A DNA stretch of 64,000 nucleotides, from the NCBI GenBank assembly GCA_025345505.1, contig JANVCC010000013.1, positions 647,215-711,214 on the forward strand, given 5' to 3'. Positions 37,501-50,625 of this stretch are shown here, piece after piece. The position numbers and the translations under genes are program-made. Each line of letters begins with the position of its first letter. The stretch's first letter is position 1. The notes under the pieces are model-generated. The model worked only from the letters and a program-made list of their open reading frames with translations. It did not search any database and was not told the DNA's origin. The stretch comes from Todiramphus chloris collaris. Taxonomy: Eukaryota > Chordata > Aves > Coraciiformes > Alcedinidae.

Positions 37501-40500
37501 AACTGGTGGGGTAAACACAGCCAGTTGGTTTTAATCAGGCTAATCTTTGTAGTTGAAGAAGTCTGCATTTTTTGTTTTGTCTTGTCCATGTGCGTAAGGT
37601 TTTCGGTAATGTTAACCAAATTGCTAATGGTGCTTTTGTAAGGTTACAAAATTACTGCCTTAAAAGTAAAGCTACACCAGGGGTGCACATTTCTGCAGCT
37701 GTTAATCACTGGCTTGTGCCCTTTGTGAATATGCAGCATGATGTAAGTCATGAAAAGATTGACCTTTTTTCCTTTCTTTTCCCACTGGTCCTGGTGTATC
37801 AGTCTGTGCCCAGAAGGAAGACAGAGTCACTTCCCAGACAGCGACTTCTTTCTTTGTTATCGTGCTGTGAAGTAGGAAGCCAGCTGCCTTGTTTATTGGT
37901 CATTATATTAGCCCAGCTCTCATGATATACGTGTTCTCTGTGACTCCTTCTGTGTTCCTTGAAACAGATGCTTCAGGAGACTGAATGAATTCACCATCAC
38001 ATCATTGCCTGTGTGTGAGAGAGATGATGTCTTTCCTATTTGACCAAGAAGCTACTGAGATGTGGAGGAACCCAGGGAAAATCTTTTTGCTGTTCTGGAA
38101 AGTCCAGCCTGAAACTTCTCCAGCTTAGTGTTTTGAGAGCACTTTACATTAGCAATTCAAAGTATAGCTCTTGGTTTTCAGATGCAGTTTGCAAGAAGAA
38201 GGGTAATAATATTTATTTACAAATTTTGGTGATAAAATAATTACAGGCATAAACAATTCCAGATTCTGTAGAAATACTTTTAAAAACCAGCACTGTAACA
38301 GTACATTGATAGTCCAGTGACTCAGGTGGCTCCACTAGAGCATAAACCAGGTATTTATGAAGAACAAATTACACCCTTTTTACCATGTATTTACAGAAAG
38401 AAATTTGTTCTTATGCTAACACAGATAGAACAACTCTCCAAACTAATAATCAGACTGTGATCCTGAAGCTCCCTGACATGTGCCATGCTGTCTCAGGCTC
38501 TGTCACACTGAGGATAGCTATTTATCTTAGATCTCAGCTCTCCTACACACAGTCTAAATTGTTTGCCTCTCAAGAGACAGCAGTCAGCTTTCTGCAAGTG
38601 ATAAAAAGGAAAAAATATGCTGATCAAGCACAATGCACAAGCAGAAACATTCATTATTTAAGCATATTTCAATTCTTTTAAACATATCACTGCATTAGTC
38701 TTTGCTTTCAGTGGCTTGATCTTGAGAACTTGTTTACTGACTTGAACAGCTGAGGACCAACCTTTATGCCTGGAAGGGACTATAGAATCACAGTATTGTT
38801 CGTGTGGGTTTTTTCCCATTTCTTTGATTTCAAGGGCCTTGCTTGTATAACTGCGTGTACCTTTAACCCTATTGGTTTTTGTTATCCTTCTTCTTCCCCA
38901 ATTTAACAGAAGTCTTTCATCATTTCTATTGGTTCCCAGTGTCAGGAGGTACTAGTGGAAAACTGTTCAGAAGGTACTTAGCATTTCATTGAGAAATTAG
39001 AAAGACTTGACCTTGCTGGATGCAAACAACTATGAAAAATCCATCCCAGAATAGCCCACAACAGCCTGCAGTCCTCTGGGCGATATGGGATTCTGGTCAG
39101 AGAGACAGGAGTGAGGCACCTCACCAACATGAACCTGTTCAAGACACATGGGTCAGCTCTCTGGAGGGCCTGCACAGACCTTGAGGCAGCTTTTTTTTTT
39201 TTCATTTTTGTTTGGTTTTTTGGTTTGGTTTGGTTTTGTGGGTTTTTTTTTGTGTTGTGGTATTTTCTGGTGAAATTCCCATGCGATGTTCACAGTGAAC
39301 TGAACTCCAAAAAAACAATTTAACATCCACCTTTCACCCCTTCATAATGGTATTCTCCTTCAAATACCTTTTTTGCAAGACAATGACAAACAATTGTCAC
39401 AGTTGATGCTTTCTGTTCTTTTGTGTTCCTTTCTAGCCCCCAGAATTCCACTTGGTGAAGTTATTTGTAAATAAGGATTTGGTTAGATTTTTCCTAGAAA
39501 TGGTAGGCTTTCTTTTCTTCCTTTTCTTCTCAGTTGCTCTGTCCTCTATTGTGTGATAGATAGAGCAACCATTGGACGTAATCATTCTGGTTTGTTTTTA
39601 CATAACCTGCTAATGAAAATAAGCCTATAAAGTCTAGACTTCTGGAGATCTCACTGCTTACATGCCACATCTGCCTTTAATCTTAATTAAGGTATGCCAC
39701 GTACCTTTAATCACAACTGAGCTTTATTTTATGAGCTATGAAGGAATGAGCAATGAAGGAATCACTAGGAAGTGATTCTTTCATTTTTTTCCTCGCTGTT
39801 CTGAGCAAGGTTTTTGGGCGGCAGTAGTGAGTGTGCTGTGCCAGCACTGCACCCCCGCAGCTCGCTGTCCCCCAACATCTGCGTACCTGGGGTATGTCCT
39901 CGGGTGCCAGGAGGTGCAGCCATGCATGCATGAGAATGCATTTGCAGTCCCACACATAGTTCTCAAGGTTATGCATAAAATTCAGGCTGAACTGAAAAAC
40001 ACGCATCCTCTTTTAATCCTCTCGGCTGGAAGCACATTGGTTTGGGGTGCTTCTTGAGAGTCAGGCATTCAGAGGATGATAGAAAAATGAAGGAGAGGGG
40101 ATTTACAGAAATGTAACACCTTTGCCACTCGGAAAAAAAAGCCTGCTGGGGATAGTGAAGTGTCAGAAACAAGAAATCAAGCATCCCACTCTATGAATAT
40201 TATCTTTCCAAAGAAAAGAAGTTATACAGTAGTGTCAGAATTTTTTTGTTAGTGAGTTGCTTTCCCTCCAGCTTGTGAGACTGCAGCAGGAAAGACATAA
40301 TTTGGCAATACATGTTGCAGCTATGCCAGCAGCAAGATATTATTCAGAAGGGATCATCTGTAAATAAACAAAGATTAAAAAAAGAAAGGAGTGATCAGTG
40401 ATCATGTGATGATGAGCAAAGTTTATTCCTGACTGACCTTGGAGGCAGAACTTTACAACCCAGTTCGATGTGCAAAGCAGTGGAAAAACTAATTTTTTCC

Positions 40501-40986
40501 TTGTCTTTATCTTTTACTGCTGCTGAAGAAGGAAATTGTAATTTTGTCCTACATTTAAAAGAAGTTGGAAGTAGTTGGTTAGCAAAGCACATAATGCTGA
40601 GTTGGAGGAAGATGTACTGCGGTGGTTTTAGTTGTATCCTTACAGAGTGCCATTTAGGGGTAGTTCATTAAAACCTCATCTAAGGTTGGAAGTTTCTTCT
40701 CTCATTAAAAGTCAAACTGGAAAATGTGGTGTAAACCTATATGATGCTCCAAGATCTTGCTACAGATACTGACTGCGTTAAGACTACAGGAAAAGAGTTT
40801 GGCAAGAAATTACTATAGGATACAAAGGAACTGGTCTGAGAAAATCATCCTTCCCTCATCTCCACAAACTACATAGTGTTTACAGCCAAATCCTTCCATT
40901 CTATCCAAGTGACTGACATTAGTAACTCAATGTATTGTCCAGCTCTTGTGAGAAAAACGATGTTTTAAAATCCCAACTCATAAATG
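34516..40986. other. Intergenic, unassigned
   Basis: About 6.5 kb. A T/G-rich tract lies at 39190-39255 and a 15-base near-perfect tandem (atgagctatgaagga / atgagcaatgaagga) at 39731-39760. The 151-codon minus-strand open frame at 35083-35538 has a hydrophobic stretch but no domain that I recognise. No exon is convincing. Confidence 0.45.
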
Positions 40987-41756
40987 TGTATGAAGGTTTA
41001 GGGTCAGGGCCATCCACTAGACCTGTAGCAGAAGTTCTCTGTTAATCTCTCTCCCTTGCCAAGGGGGAAGAGAAAGAGAATAAGGGAGAGAGACTTATGG
41101 ATTAGAAAACTAAACCAGCTTTAAGGAAAATAATAATAATAAAATGAAGTATATATAAATATACACAAAACCAATACTGAACCCAGATTGCCTGATGGCA
41201 ATTATGTCACCGTCACCACCAATGCTGTGGAGCAGGCACTGGGGAAGTCCCAGACTGGACTCAGTGGTAGATGGGAACCAGATTCAGGAGCTGGATTCTG
41301 GAACTGGATTCTGGAACATGTGTATTCAGATCAAATGCAGAACAGATGGAGTCCTCCTCAGATGGATGCCGGCCATTGAAGAAGAGAGATTGAACCTTGT
41401 GATCCCTCAGCTTTATACCAAATATGACATATATGGGGATGGAATCCTTTGTTGGTCAGTTTAGGGTCACCTGTCCTGTCTGCTCCTCCCCACACACGTG
41501 GCCTTTTACTTTCTGTATCCCCAATGTGGTACACAAGATCCATCAGTGGTGTTGGTCTGCAGAGGAGCAAGTACAAGCAACAGCCTTTCTGCACACCAAC
41601 CTTTGGTATTAACAATAAACATCAAGTGTCAATCCTGCTAGAAGCAGACACTGTCTGCAAAAACATGCTGTTAGCTCCAGAAAGTAGTTAGAAGAGACTG
41701 AGTAAAAAGTAATATCACTGAACAAAATTAGTTCTGTTCTAACTCAGACCAAGACA
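40987..41756 (-). mobile_element. Solo LTR of the same avian ERV family (copy 2)
   Basis: This copy aligns along its whole length with the LTR at 19754-20554. Shared blocks include 'agggtcagggc', 'tccactagacctg', the AATAAT tract, 'caccgtcaccac', 'gctgtggagcaggcactggg' and an end in ACCAAGACA. The minus-strand TATAAAG box is kept (41417-41411), but the ATTAAA of copy 1 has become CTTAAA. The left end reads tgtatgaagg, with small changes from TGTCATGG. Target-site duplication is not clear: aatg occurs on both sides only if it overlaps the terminal base. Greater terminal decay suggests it is older or less constrained than copy 1. Confidence 0.85.
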
Positions 41757-43617
41757 ATGTAGTGATTGAATTGATTCAGACAAGTAATTTTCTTTGTTTC
41801 TCTGATAGGGCAAAGAGGAAACCTATCATTCTTACAAATATGTGAGGACATTGGCAACCATATTTACTTGGGTTTTTTTTGTTTGTTTTTTTTTTATAAA
41901 TTTTTTTGGCCTGCTTTGATCCCTGGTTCTAACTTTACATACTTTTAATCAATGTATATGTAGAGTAATATGATCAAATTCATAATTACACTTCTGCCTA
42001 ACATTTCCTTTACTTGACATTGTTTGAGTTGGCTTAAGGAAGCCTGTTTTTTCTCTTATCTTTCTGGAAATTATGATAGGCAACCAAATGAATTCTGAAT
42101 GTCTTATGTAGCCATTTATGCTGAGATAGTCTGATGCTGCTCCAATTTCTACCATTATTTAATTTCCTAAAAGAAACTTGCTAAAGAAAAAATTCCTTTA
42201 ATTTCATTCTTTTAGACAGACTCCTAAAATTCTTTTAAGTTTGAAAAAACACTCAGAAGGGCCTGTAACATTTAGGCCAAATCTTCCCACTCTTCAGGCA
42301 TGAAGCCACATGAAGGCAAGGTCCCTTTCTTCTGCAAGAAGCAGCATTTGTTCCTTCCACCATCCCTCGCTCGCTGGTTCCTTTGTCATCTCTTTTTGTC
42401 TAACAAAGCCAAAAACCTGTATCTTACAAATGCTTGTCTTACAAGGCATTCTATAAAAAGGACAATTTGAGTGTAAATAGCCTTGCTATATCCCCTCTAG
42501 CATATACATTTTGCAATTTTTTTTTCATAAGAAATAGTCTTCAAACTCTAAACAGCTCCTAATCTAGTCACAATTTGGTCTATGGCTCAGGCTTCTAGGT
42601 GTTATTAAAGATACCCATCTAGAGAACTTCATTCTGCTTTGCATCTCTGGTATCATTGTTACATCATTATATTCATTTCTTTTCCTGGGAAGAACTGCAA
42701 TAGACTGGTGCTGTGTTAAATCGGTCTCTGATAGAAGAAGCTCTTCTCATTTTTCCTTGAGTTGCACAGTGTTTTTCCTTTACAATATTGATTTAATAAT
42801 TTATAAATATATGCTATTTACAAGTACTGATGGAAATAAAAACTGTGTTGGCAAATGTATTGATTGTCATTCTGTCATTCCCTCTCATGTATTCCTATCA
42901 CTCCTTTTACAAGCAATCTCTGCTTTCTAAATCACATAATTTCAACAAGAGGGTAACAGTCAGCTCCTAATTTTGTAAGCATGATTTATAAAAGGTGTGT
43001 GTGTGTAAATCAATTATAATTATGGGTAACACTCTAAAAAAATCACATAGACCCATGATACCTGGAAGAAAATGAGTTGGCAGAAACTGTGTAAATGATT
43101 AACAAGCATTTACTGTATTCCTGTTCTGTCTAACACATTTCACATTGCTGAACGGGATAATTCAAAGAGTTAATGACGCCAGTGGGTGAAATTCTTCCTA
43201 CTTTCACCTCGTACCAAGTCAGTGTTGATATGTATTTATTTTTATAGGTCTCAATCTCAGAGAGTGGCATCCTTCAGTTTTGTGCATACCTAATACTTAC
43301 ATAAGTATACATAGTACCAAATCCCAGAAATAGTGACGAATTTTAGTTTTATTTCAAACTAAATAATATCAGGTGAAATTGTGCTGTGAATTATTTTTTC
43401 CTTGGTATGTAGCCCGATAATGCAAGCTTTCCTTCCTCACATTTCTGCTTTTAGTAGAGAGGGATGTTGTTATTTAGCAAGTGGCATTGTCTGCTCTACT
43501 CTGTGCTAAACTGACAAATGTAGAATAGAAAAAATAAACCAAAAGTGCAATGATAACACAGCCATTTCCTACCTTTTTTAAGAACTGTGGAAATATGAAT
43601 AAATCACCATCTGAGTG
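41757..43617. other. Intergenic, unassigned AT-rich DNA
   Basis: About 1.9 kb with T-rich runs near 41870-41910 and a short (GT)n near 42995-43006. No gene or repeat family was recognised. Confidence 0.5.
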
Positions 43618-44070
43618 TCCAAAGATAGGCAATGAAGCTGGTGAAGGGTCCAGAGAATGAGTCTTCTGAGGAGCAGCTGAGGGAAAGGGGCTTGTTTACC
43701 CTGGAGAAAAGGAGGCTCAGGGGAGATGTTCTCACTCTCGACAACTCCCTGAAAGGAGGCTGGAGCCAGGTGGATGTCGGTCTCTTCTTCCAAGGAACAA
43801 GCGACAGGACAAGAGGAAACAGCCTCAAATTGCACCAGGGGAGGTTTAGGTTGGACATGAGGAATGATTTCTACTGTGAAAGGGTTGTTAAGGCCTGTCC
43901 CAGGCTGCCCAGGGCAGTGGTGGAGTCCCCATCCCTGGAGGGGTTTCAAAGCCATGGAGATGTGGTGCTGAAGGACATGGTATAGTGGTGACCTGGCAGT
44001 ATTGTGTTAACAGTTGAATTTGATAATCTAAAAGGTCTTTTCAAACCTAAACAATTCTATGATTCTATGA
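43618..44070 (+). mobile_element. CR1 LINE 3' part, sense, with ATTCTATG tail
   Basis: On the plus strand the sequence carries the end of the reverse-transcriptase ORF (translation near 43680-43760 reads RGLFTLEKRRLRGD). It then has the well-conserved 3' UTR (ggtttaggttggacatgagg, cccaggctgcccagggcagt) and ends with an attctatgattctatga tail at about 44053-44069. It is 5' truncated and has one of the best-kept tails here. Confidence 0.95.
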
Positions 44071-47000
44071 CTTTATCCATAATAGTGTATGATTATCTCT
44101 TATGGTATCTGCATCATAAGAGCACTAGAAAGGTAACAATAAGCTTTGTAGTGCTTTTTATTCTGTTGTTCAAAGTACTTTGAAAAGAACTAACAGCTAC
44201 TAAAAGTATATAAAAGAGCAGGGAAGCTTAATTTTTCCATATTGGGTACAGCTATAATCATTATCTAATATTGTTAATATTCTTTAATTGTTGCCTAGCC
44301 AACAGTCCTTTTGCTTAGTGTGTCTTTTGTCTTGGAAGCATTCAAGCTCTGATGCACCTATGTACAATTGCAGGACATTTCTCATTCACCTAGCACTAAA
44401 TTGCAATAAAGCAGTATTTTAATCTGAATAATCTAACATGGAAGAGTACCGCATATCAGTAAGCCCTCCTCTCTCTCAAGTACTTTTAGTTAAAATGTCA
44501 ACATAGGAAATAGTATTAGCCAAACACCTCTTCACCTGCCAGTAGCTGTTTTGAGCGGAAATCAAGTGATATGAAGAATCTGAACTGCAGCAAATACCAT
44601 CTTGAGTGAGAATGTTACACAGGCATTCTATCCCTTTCTAATTAACTCTAGCAGTCACTGCGCCTGCGCTTCAATTAGCACTTTGTAATTGTAATTTCAT
44701 TCTAACCCTATTTTTGATCTTATATAATGCCTCAAGCTAGCTAAACTTATTTTCCTCCTGTCAGAAGGGAGTTACTAGCAGGAAGCTGAAACGGCCCCAC
44801 CAGACCTCCCCTGGCAGCTGCTGTGCGTGCTATGTGAAAATACACATTACACCCTTCAGCTAGATCTAATTTAGAAATCTTTGAGCTCGTAATGATTTCC
44901 TATAGTTTGGCCTAATTGAATCTAAGTGCTTTTGCATTAAAACTAGAATGCCCAGCTGGGCCCAAGCGGAAAGCCTGTGACCCTGAAAAACAGTCCCAGA
45001 AACAAGAGCCCTCCTCTGTGTGGACAGGTGCCATCTACTGCACCAAAGCCACCGCTATCTTCTGCTTTGACCTAGTACCTAGATTGCAAAAATGGTTTGG
45101 TCAAGACCAAAGTCTTCTGCAGAACTGAATTAGCACCAACATATGCAGCAGCTGCTCCATGAGATGAAGCTTCTGTAGCCTGATGGACTCTCCTCCCGAA
45201 GAAAGGAGGCACTGCTGAAGGAGCTGCTCCCACCACATCGTGTCCCACTTTGAGGAAAAAGAGCTCTGCTGATGCTGGGAATGTGTCACCTGGAGTAGTG
45301 CCCAAAGTGGGGAGCTGGGCTCTGAAGCATTCCCTTCATTCTGTGACTTGAGATGCTGAGTACAACTGATCGGCAAGTCAAAAGATCTACCTCCAGCAGA
45401 GGCATCAAGCCATGGAGCGGGAAAGAAACCACTGCTGAGAGCTGTGTCTAATGGGTTTGGGGCATATGACCCAGGAGCCAACTGAGTGCCTTGCTGAGGG
45501 AGAGACATAACAGCCTGTATATGTTTCTTCCAGAGGTGTTTGCCATTGACTTTTCTCTAAATCTATTAAAGCCACTAGTAAATCTTGTTAGTTTCCCCAA
45601 GAAATACTCACCTTCTGTAGTTGAGAAACATATACTATCCAGGATCTATCCATTCTCAGGCTTTCCCCCCCACCCCATATTCTGCTGTTCTCTTAATGCT
45701 CAGGCAGGAACAGAAATACTTGCATTATGTCTCCATACATAAGCCTCTTCTAAGAATACCAGACAACTACTGCACAGTGCAGCATCTGTTACTGATCTAT
45801 TAATAATCGTAACAGTAACATTAGCAAGTAACTATCAATCACAAGTACAGAATATGAACCCATGATCTTATCCCCAAGCTAAGAATAATATGTGACAGCA
45901 TAAATAATATTTAATAATCATTGAGCTACTAAAATTATATCTCCACAAAACTACAGAGACTTGTTTCTTTAAAGACCAAGTCTAATTAAGAGCACTCCTG
46001 ATGTGTCTAAGGTGTTGGAAGAGCTTAGGTGATTACTGTCATACATTCAAAGTAAAACAGATTGTTAGGCCTGAATATTTACAATTTACAATTTCTGGCT
46101 TAATAAATTATACTCCCAAAGAAAATATCATTGCAGTATAGGAAATTATTTACAAAAGAAGAGCTAAGGAAAGCTATTACATCATTTCTATTTTCGTCAA
46201 GGTGAAAAACATAGTCTTGCTATCACCTTATTGGTCTCAATCCTATGCTCCCTTAGCAGGAAAATTTTCCATTGACGTCAGCACAGATCTTGCTTTCATA
46301 AGAGAATTTTGCATTCATCTTGCTATCAGTGAAGTCAGTGGGAGACATGTTTCTGAAGGTAATGGTAGTAAAATGAGATCTTTGGCGGTGTTTCACAATG
46401 TGCTACTCTGGCAGGAAAAGAACCAGTGATTTTTGGAATCGTGGAGGTTCTCATCAAAGAACAGATTACCTTCTGGTAAAGGAGTATATGGGAGTGGGCT
46501 TGAAATTTAATAAACTTCAAAGTAACCTGCACTGCAGTACAGGAAGAACATTAGGCCTTATGCATTTTAATAATCCCCACAAGGAAAAATCACCCGATAC
46601 ATTCAGTGACTTCAGTGTTCCAGTTAATGTCAATATCCATGCAATATAGAACCTTAAATTGCTGATTTTAAGTTTTACTTACATTTTTAATAAAAATTCC
46701 TTTGTCTTCTACAGAAATATCCCAGAAACTAATGAAACCTTTTCTTCTAAATGAAAGATGTTTTGTTTGACCAGGCAGCAATATTCTTTTCAACTTTTAA
46801 TTTTGCAGAAAGCAGGAGAATCCTGGTTTATCCAAAATGATTTAACTTTTGAGTAGGATTTGTTTGCATTTTCCTACTTTGAATTCTTTCATACATGCTA
46901 AGCAAAGCTCATAGGTGACCTTCTGAAATATAAGTCTGATTTGGCTGTTAGAGACACCATATAGCGCCAAAAATACCTCTTCATTCCTTATGGGATAGTA

Positions 47001-48793
47001 TGTAAGACTATCTTCCCCCCTGCTCTCCCTGCTCATGTCCAAAAGCCCTTGGAGCTCTCCTAGAGATGTTCACAATGTGCAATTAAAGAGGGGTAGTGCA
47101 CAGATCTCAACAACTCTTCTGCATATTTCAAACTTACGATATTGTCTCTGGACTTAACTCAGGGAAATAATTTAACTTCTCACAGGAAACAATTATTGTC
47201 TTCAGCATAGTTAATGCTCCACAAATAGTTAAAAAGATCAGCCTACAAAGCTATAGGCTTAGAAGAAATAAGAAATTAACTAACAGAAGTGTGTTGCAGT
47301 AATACTACTTTTAATCAAGTTAATCACAAAATTCTTCCAGTTCTAAGTTTATGCAAAAAATATGTAATATTCATCTAAGCAGATACATGATTCTAAACAT
47401 CTGCCTTTTCCATAAAAAGCTGGCAGAAAAACATACTAGTTGTTCTGCTTGTTGCAGACATCCCCAAATGCTTATAAACTTTATTATAAGATTGGCTTAT
47501 CTTATAAAACAGATCAATATGAAAAAAAATTTCCCTTCACAATTTATTCTTCAGTTTAGCCACTTGTTTATAAATGTTCAACCTTCATAAATTTTGAATT
47601 TATGATAACTCATGAGCTGAATACCAAGATCAAGAATGTAACAATAACAATTGCTTGCAGGATACAGAATAGTTTCTACATAGTTTTATTTTCCCTGTGA
47701 TTGCTTACTGCCAAGCACCCCTTTACTGCCTGACCCTTCAAGTAGGACACTCAGGTGACAGTCACACAGGGCTGGACATCGAGGCCACATCTGGGTTGTC
47801 CATATTAACAGACACCTCGGGAATGTTTCAAGGCATCACTTAGGTTGTGAAATTTTTAATACATTTCAGGACACAGTTTTAGCTTAACCAGATGCCCAAA
47901 GAATTTTCAGGCATAGTTCAGGGATCAAGACTGACCATGGATCAATGCAAATTCTCCTGGTACATGTAACCATCCTGCTGACAGTATCTGCAAGCTTAAT
48001 GGTCCCAGGTGTTCCACGCCAGATGGCCTTCGCCCGGGAATAATCCTCTGCATGTTCAACTTACTAGCACAGACAAAGCTTTAGGGGCAGCACTCCAGCT
48101 AAACTAGCTTTCATGTCAACCAACAGTGGATGAACCATTTATGCCAAGAGGAAAGAATGAGTCTAATATTTACAACTCCATTGACTTCAGATTTGTATTA
48201 ATTTCCTCTTTCTTAAGCAATGATTTCATCATTTACTGAATTCAGATCCTTGTTAGAACAAAGCAGGTAAAAAGATCAGTGTACCTTAAACCATCTTTTC
48301 TTTGAGATCCATAAAAAACTGTACATTTGAATTGCTGCTGATTTCCATTTTTTACTTGCTGTCTCTCTTGCAGAACAACTCCAAAAGACTCTGCTACCAC
48401 ATAAATGATGCATAGACCAGGCAGCGATACAGTACAGTGGAGAAAAACACTTCAGGAAGGAGGAGATGGGGCAGGAAAGAGGAGGGAAGCAGGAAAACAC
48501 ATGAAGAGCAAGGTGTAGAACACAGCACAAATCAGCTATGTCAAAATATGAGCCGTGACAGGAATCACACAAAATGAGTTCTGCGTTTGCTACTTTTGAT
48601 GTATGCCCTATGGGACTCGCTAGAGCACTGAATCAGGATATTACAATAGCCAGCCACACTGCCTTTCCCACAAAAAAAAACTTCTCTCCACCTTCCACTT
48701 GATGGGAAACCCCACAGGGTAGTCAGGACAAAAGCTCTGCTGAGTCTTGGTCAACTTGTGGTCCAGGGCAAAGGGATCATCCTCACCATGGTT
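44071..48793. other. Intergenic, unassigned
   Basis: About 4.7 kb without a recognised gene. The subregion 44920-45510 is richer in GC and shows peptide-like open frames on the minus strand (listed separately). The rest is AT-rich with only short meaningless frames. Confidence 0.45.
44915..45510 (-). other. Coding-like segment, possible unidentified pseudogene
   Basis: On the minus strand an open frame from 45508 begins MSLPQQGTQLAPGSYAPN and has a composition rich in Ser, Pro, Gly and Gln. Near 45300 a second minus-strand frame takes over with TPGDTFPASAELFFLKVG and then GAAAAYVGANSVLQK, ending at a stop near 45072. Codon-like balance and the absence of low-complexity DNA make this look more protein-like than the surroundings, as in a frameshifted exon or processed pseudogene. 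I cannot name a parent gene, and no poly(A) remnant is visible on its left side. Chance open frames in slightly GC-rich DNA remain a fair alternative. Confidence 0.22.
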
Positions 48794-49028
48794 ATAGAAT
48801 CATAGATAGAATCATAAAATCATAGAATGTCTTGGGTTGGAAGGGAACTCTATAGGTCATATAGTCCAAACCTGCTGGAGGGACATCCTCAACTCAGAGC
48901 CTCGTCAAGCCTGACCTGGCATGTCTTCAGGGATGGGGTCTCCAGCACCTCCCTAGGAAACCTGTTCCTGTGTTCCACCACCCTCATAGTAAAGAACTTC
49001 CTAATGTCTAATCTAAATCTACCCTTCT

Positions 49029-49583
49029 TTAGTTTAAAACTATTCCCCTTGTCCTGTCAATATATGCCCTTGTAAACAGTCCCTCTCCAGCTTTCTTGTA
49101 GGCCCCCTTAAGGTAATGGAAGGCTGCTATAAGGTCTCTCCAGAGCCTTCTCTTCTCCACACTGAACAACACTAACTCCCTTAGCCTGTCCTCACAGGAG
49201 AGGTGTTCCAGCTCTCTGATCATCTTTGTGACCCTCCTCTGGACCTGCTCCATCAGGTCCACATCCCTCCTGTACTCTGGGCTCCAGAGCTGGATGCAGG
49301 ACTCGAGGTGAGGTCTCACCAGAGCAGAGTAGAGGGGCAGAATCACCTCTATTGATCTGCTGGACAGACATCTTTTGATGCAGCCCAGGATGCAACTGGC
49401 CTTCTGGGATGCAAGCACGCACTCTTGGCTCATATCTGTCTTCTCATCCACGAGCACCCCTAAGTCCTTTTCTTTAGGGCTGCTTTCTATCACCTCATCC
49501 CCCAGTCTGGGTTGATAATGCAGATTGTTTTGACCCAGGTGCAGGACCCTGCTCTTGGTCTTGTTGAACCTCACAAGGTTCAC
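49029..49583 (-). pseudogene. CR1 ORF2 C-terminal region
   Basis: A 184-codon open frame covering the thumb and C-terminal tail of CR1 ORF2. It begins [18 protein letters not shown] and ends with [15 protein letters not shown] near the natural ORF2 end, just before the 3' UTR. It keeps the [19 protein letters not shown] segment seen also in the CR1 at 9.4-9.9 kb. It is separated from the catalytic core by a frameshift near 49580. Confidence 0.93.
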
Positions 49584-49848
49584 CTGGACTCAATTCTCCA
49601 GCTTGTCCAGGTCCCTCTGGATGACATCCCATCCCTCTGGTACATCGACCGTACAACTCGACTGCAAGGTTTGGTATCATCTGAAAACTTGCTGATGGTG
49701 CACTCAATCCCTCTGTCTATATCACTGATGAAAATATTAAACAGTACCGATCCCAGCATGGACCCCTGCGGGACACCACTTGTCACTGCTTTCCATCTGG
49801 ATTTTGACCCATTGACCACTACCTGGATGCGACCATCCAGTCAATTCC

Positions 49849-50625
49849 TTATCCACCGAACAGTCCACCCATCAAATCCATATATCTCCAACTTGGCGAG
49901 TAGGATGTTGTGGGGGCTGTGCCAAAGGCCTTGCAGAAGTCCAGATAGATCACATCCATTGCTCTTCCCTTGTCCACTGACATAGTCACTTTATCATAGA
50001 AAGCCATTAGGTTCATCAGGCAGGATTTGCCCACAGTAAAGCCATGCTGGCTGTCTCTGATCACCTCCCTATCCTCCATGTGCCTTATCAGACCTTCTAG
50101 GAGAATCTGCTCCATGATCTTCCCAGGTACATAGGTGAGGCTGACAGGTTGGTACTTCCCAGAGTTCTCCTTTCTACCCTTTTTAAAACTGAGTGAACTA
50201 TGTCCCTTCTTCCAGTTACCAGGGACTTCACCTGACTGCCAGGAGTTTTTTAATATAATGGGGAGTGAATTGTCAACTACATATGCCAGTTCCCTCAGGA
50301 CTCTGGGATGCATCTTGTCTGGTCTCATAGACTGGTGTATGTTTAGGTCACAGACCTGATCTTCTCTTACAGTGGGAGTGACTTTGTCCCCCTGGTCCCC
50401 ATCTTGTGATCTTTTAACTTGGCAGGTGTGGGGAGAGAGCTTGCCAGTGAAGACCCAGTTAAAAAAGTTGTTGAGAACCTCAGCTGTCTCTTCATCTGTT
50501 GTTTCTAGTTTGTCATTCTTGCTCATCAGGGGTGATATATTTTCTTTAACCTTCCTTTTCTCATTGACGTACCTGTAGAAGCCTTTCTTGTTATTCTTTG
50601 CATCTCTTGACAAGTTCAGCTCCAA
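49849..50625 (-). pseudogene. CR1 ORF2 reverse-transcriptase, N-terminal half
   Basis: A 258-codon open frame inside the CR1. In order it shows the pre-RT linker (KNNKKGFYRYVNEKRK), fingers (PDKMHPRVLREL), the GNWKKG and PVSLTYVPGKIMEQI segments, QHGFTVGKSCLMNLMAFYD, and the first catalytic motif [10 protein letters not shown]. The reading frame is lost directly after this motif. The second catalytic motif (FSDD) follows in another frame at 49580-49819. It is a fossil of a retrotransposon protein and not a host gene. Confidence 0.93.

Noticed and set aside
38764-38800. 'ggaagggactatagaatcac' as another CR1 tail
   Set aside because: Only a few words match and they are in the wrong order for a CR1 3' end. 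Too short to claim.
19754-41756. The two similar LTRs as the ends of one 22-kb provirus
   Set aside because: Copy 1 has its own 5-bp target-site duplication on both sides, the interval is far longer than a provirus, and it contains no viral genes in order. They are two independent insertions.
43578-43955. 125-codon minus-strand open frame
   Set aside because: Antisense shadow of the sense-oriented CR1 at 43618-44070.
49512-49985. 157-codon plus-strand open frame
   Set aside because: It is the antisense shadow of the CR1 reverse-transcriptase region.
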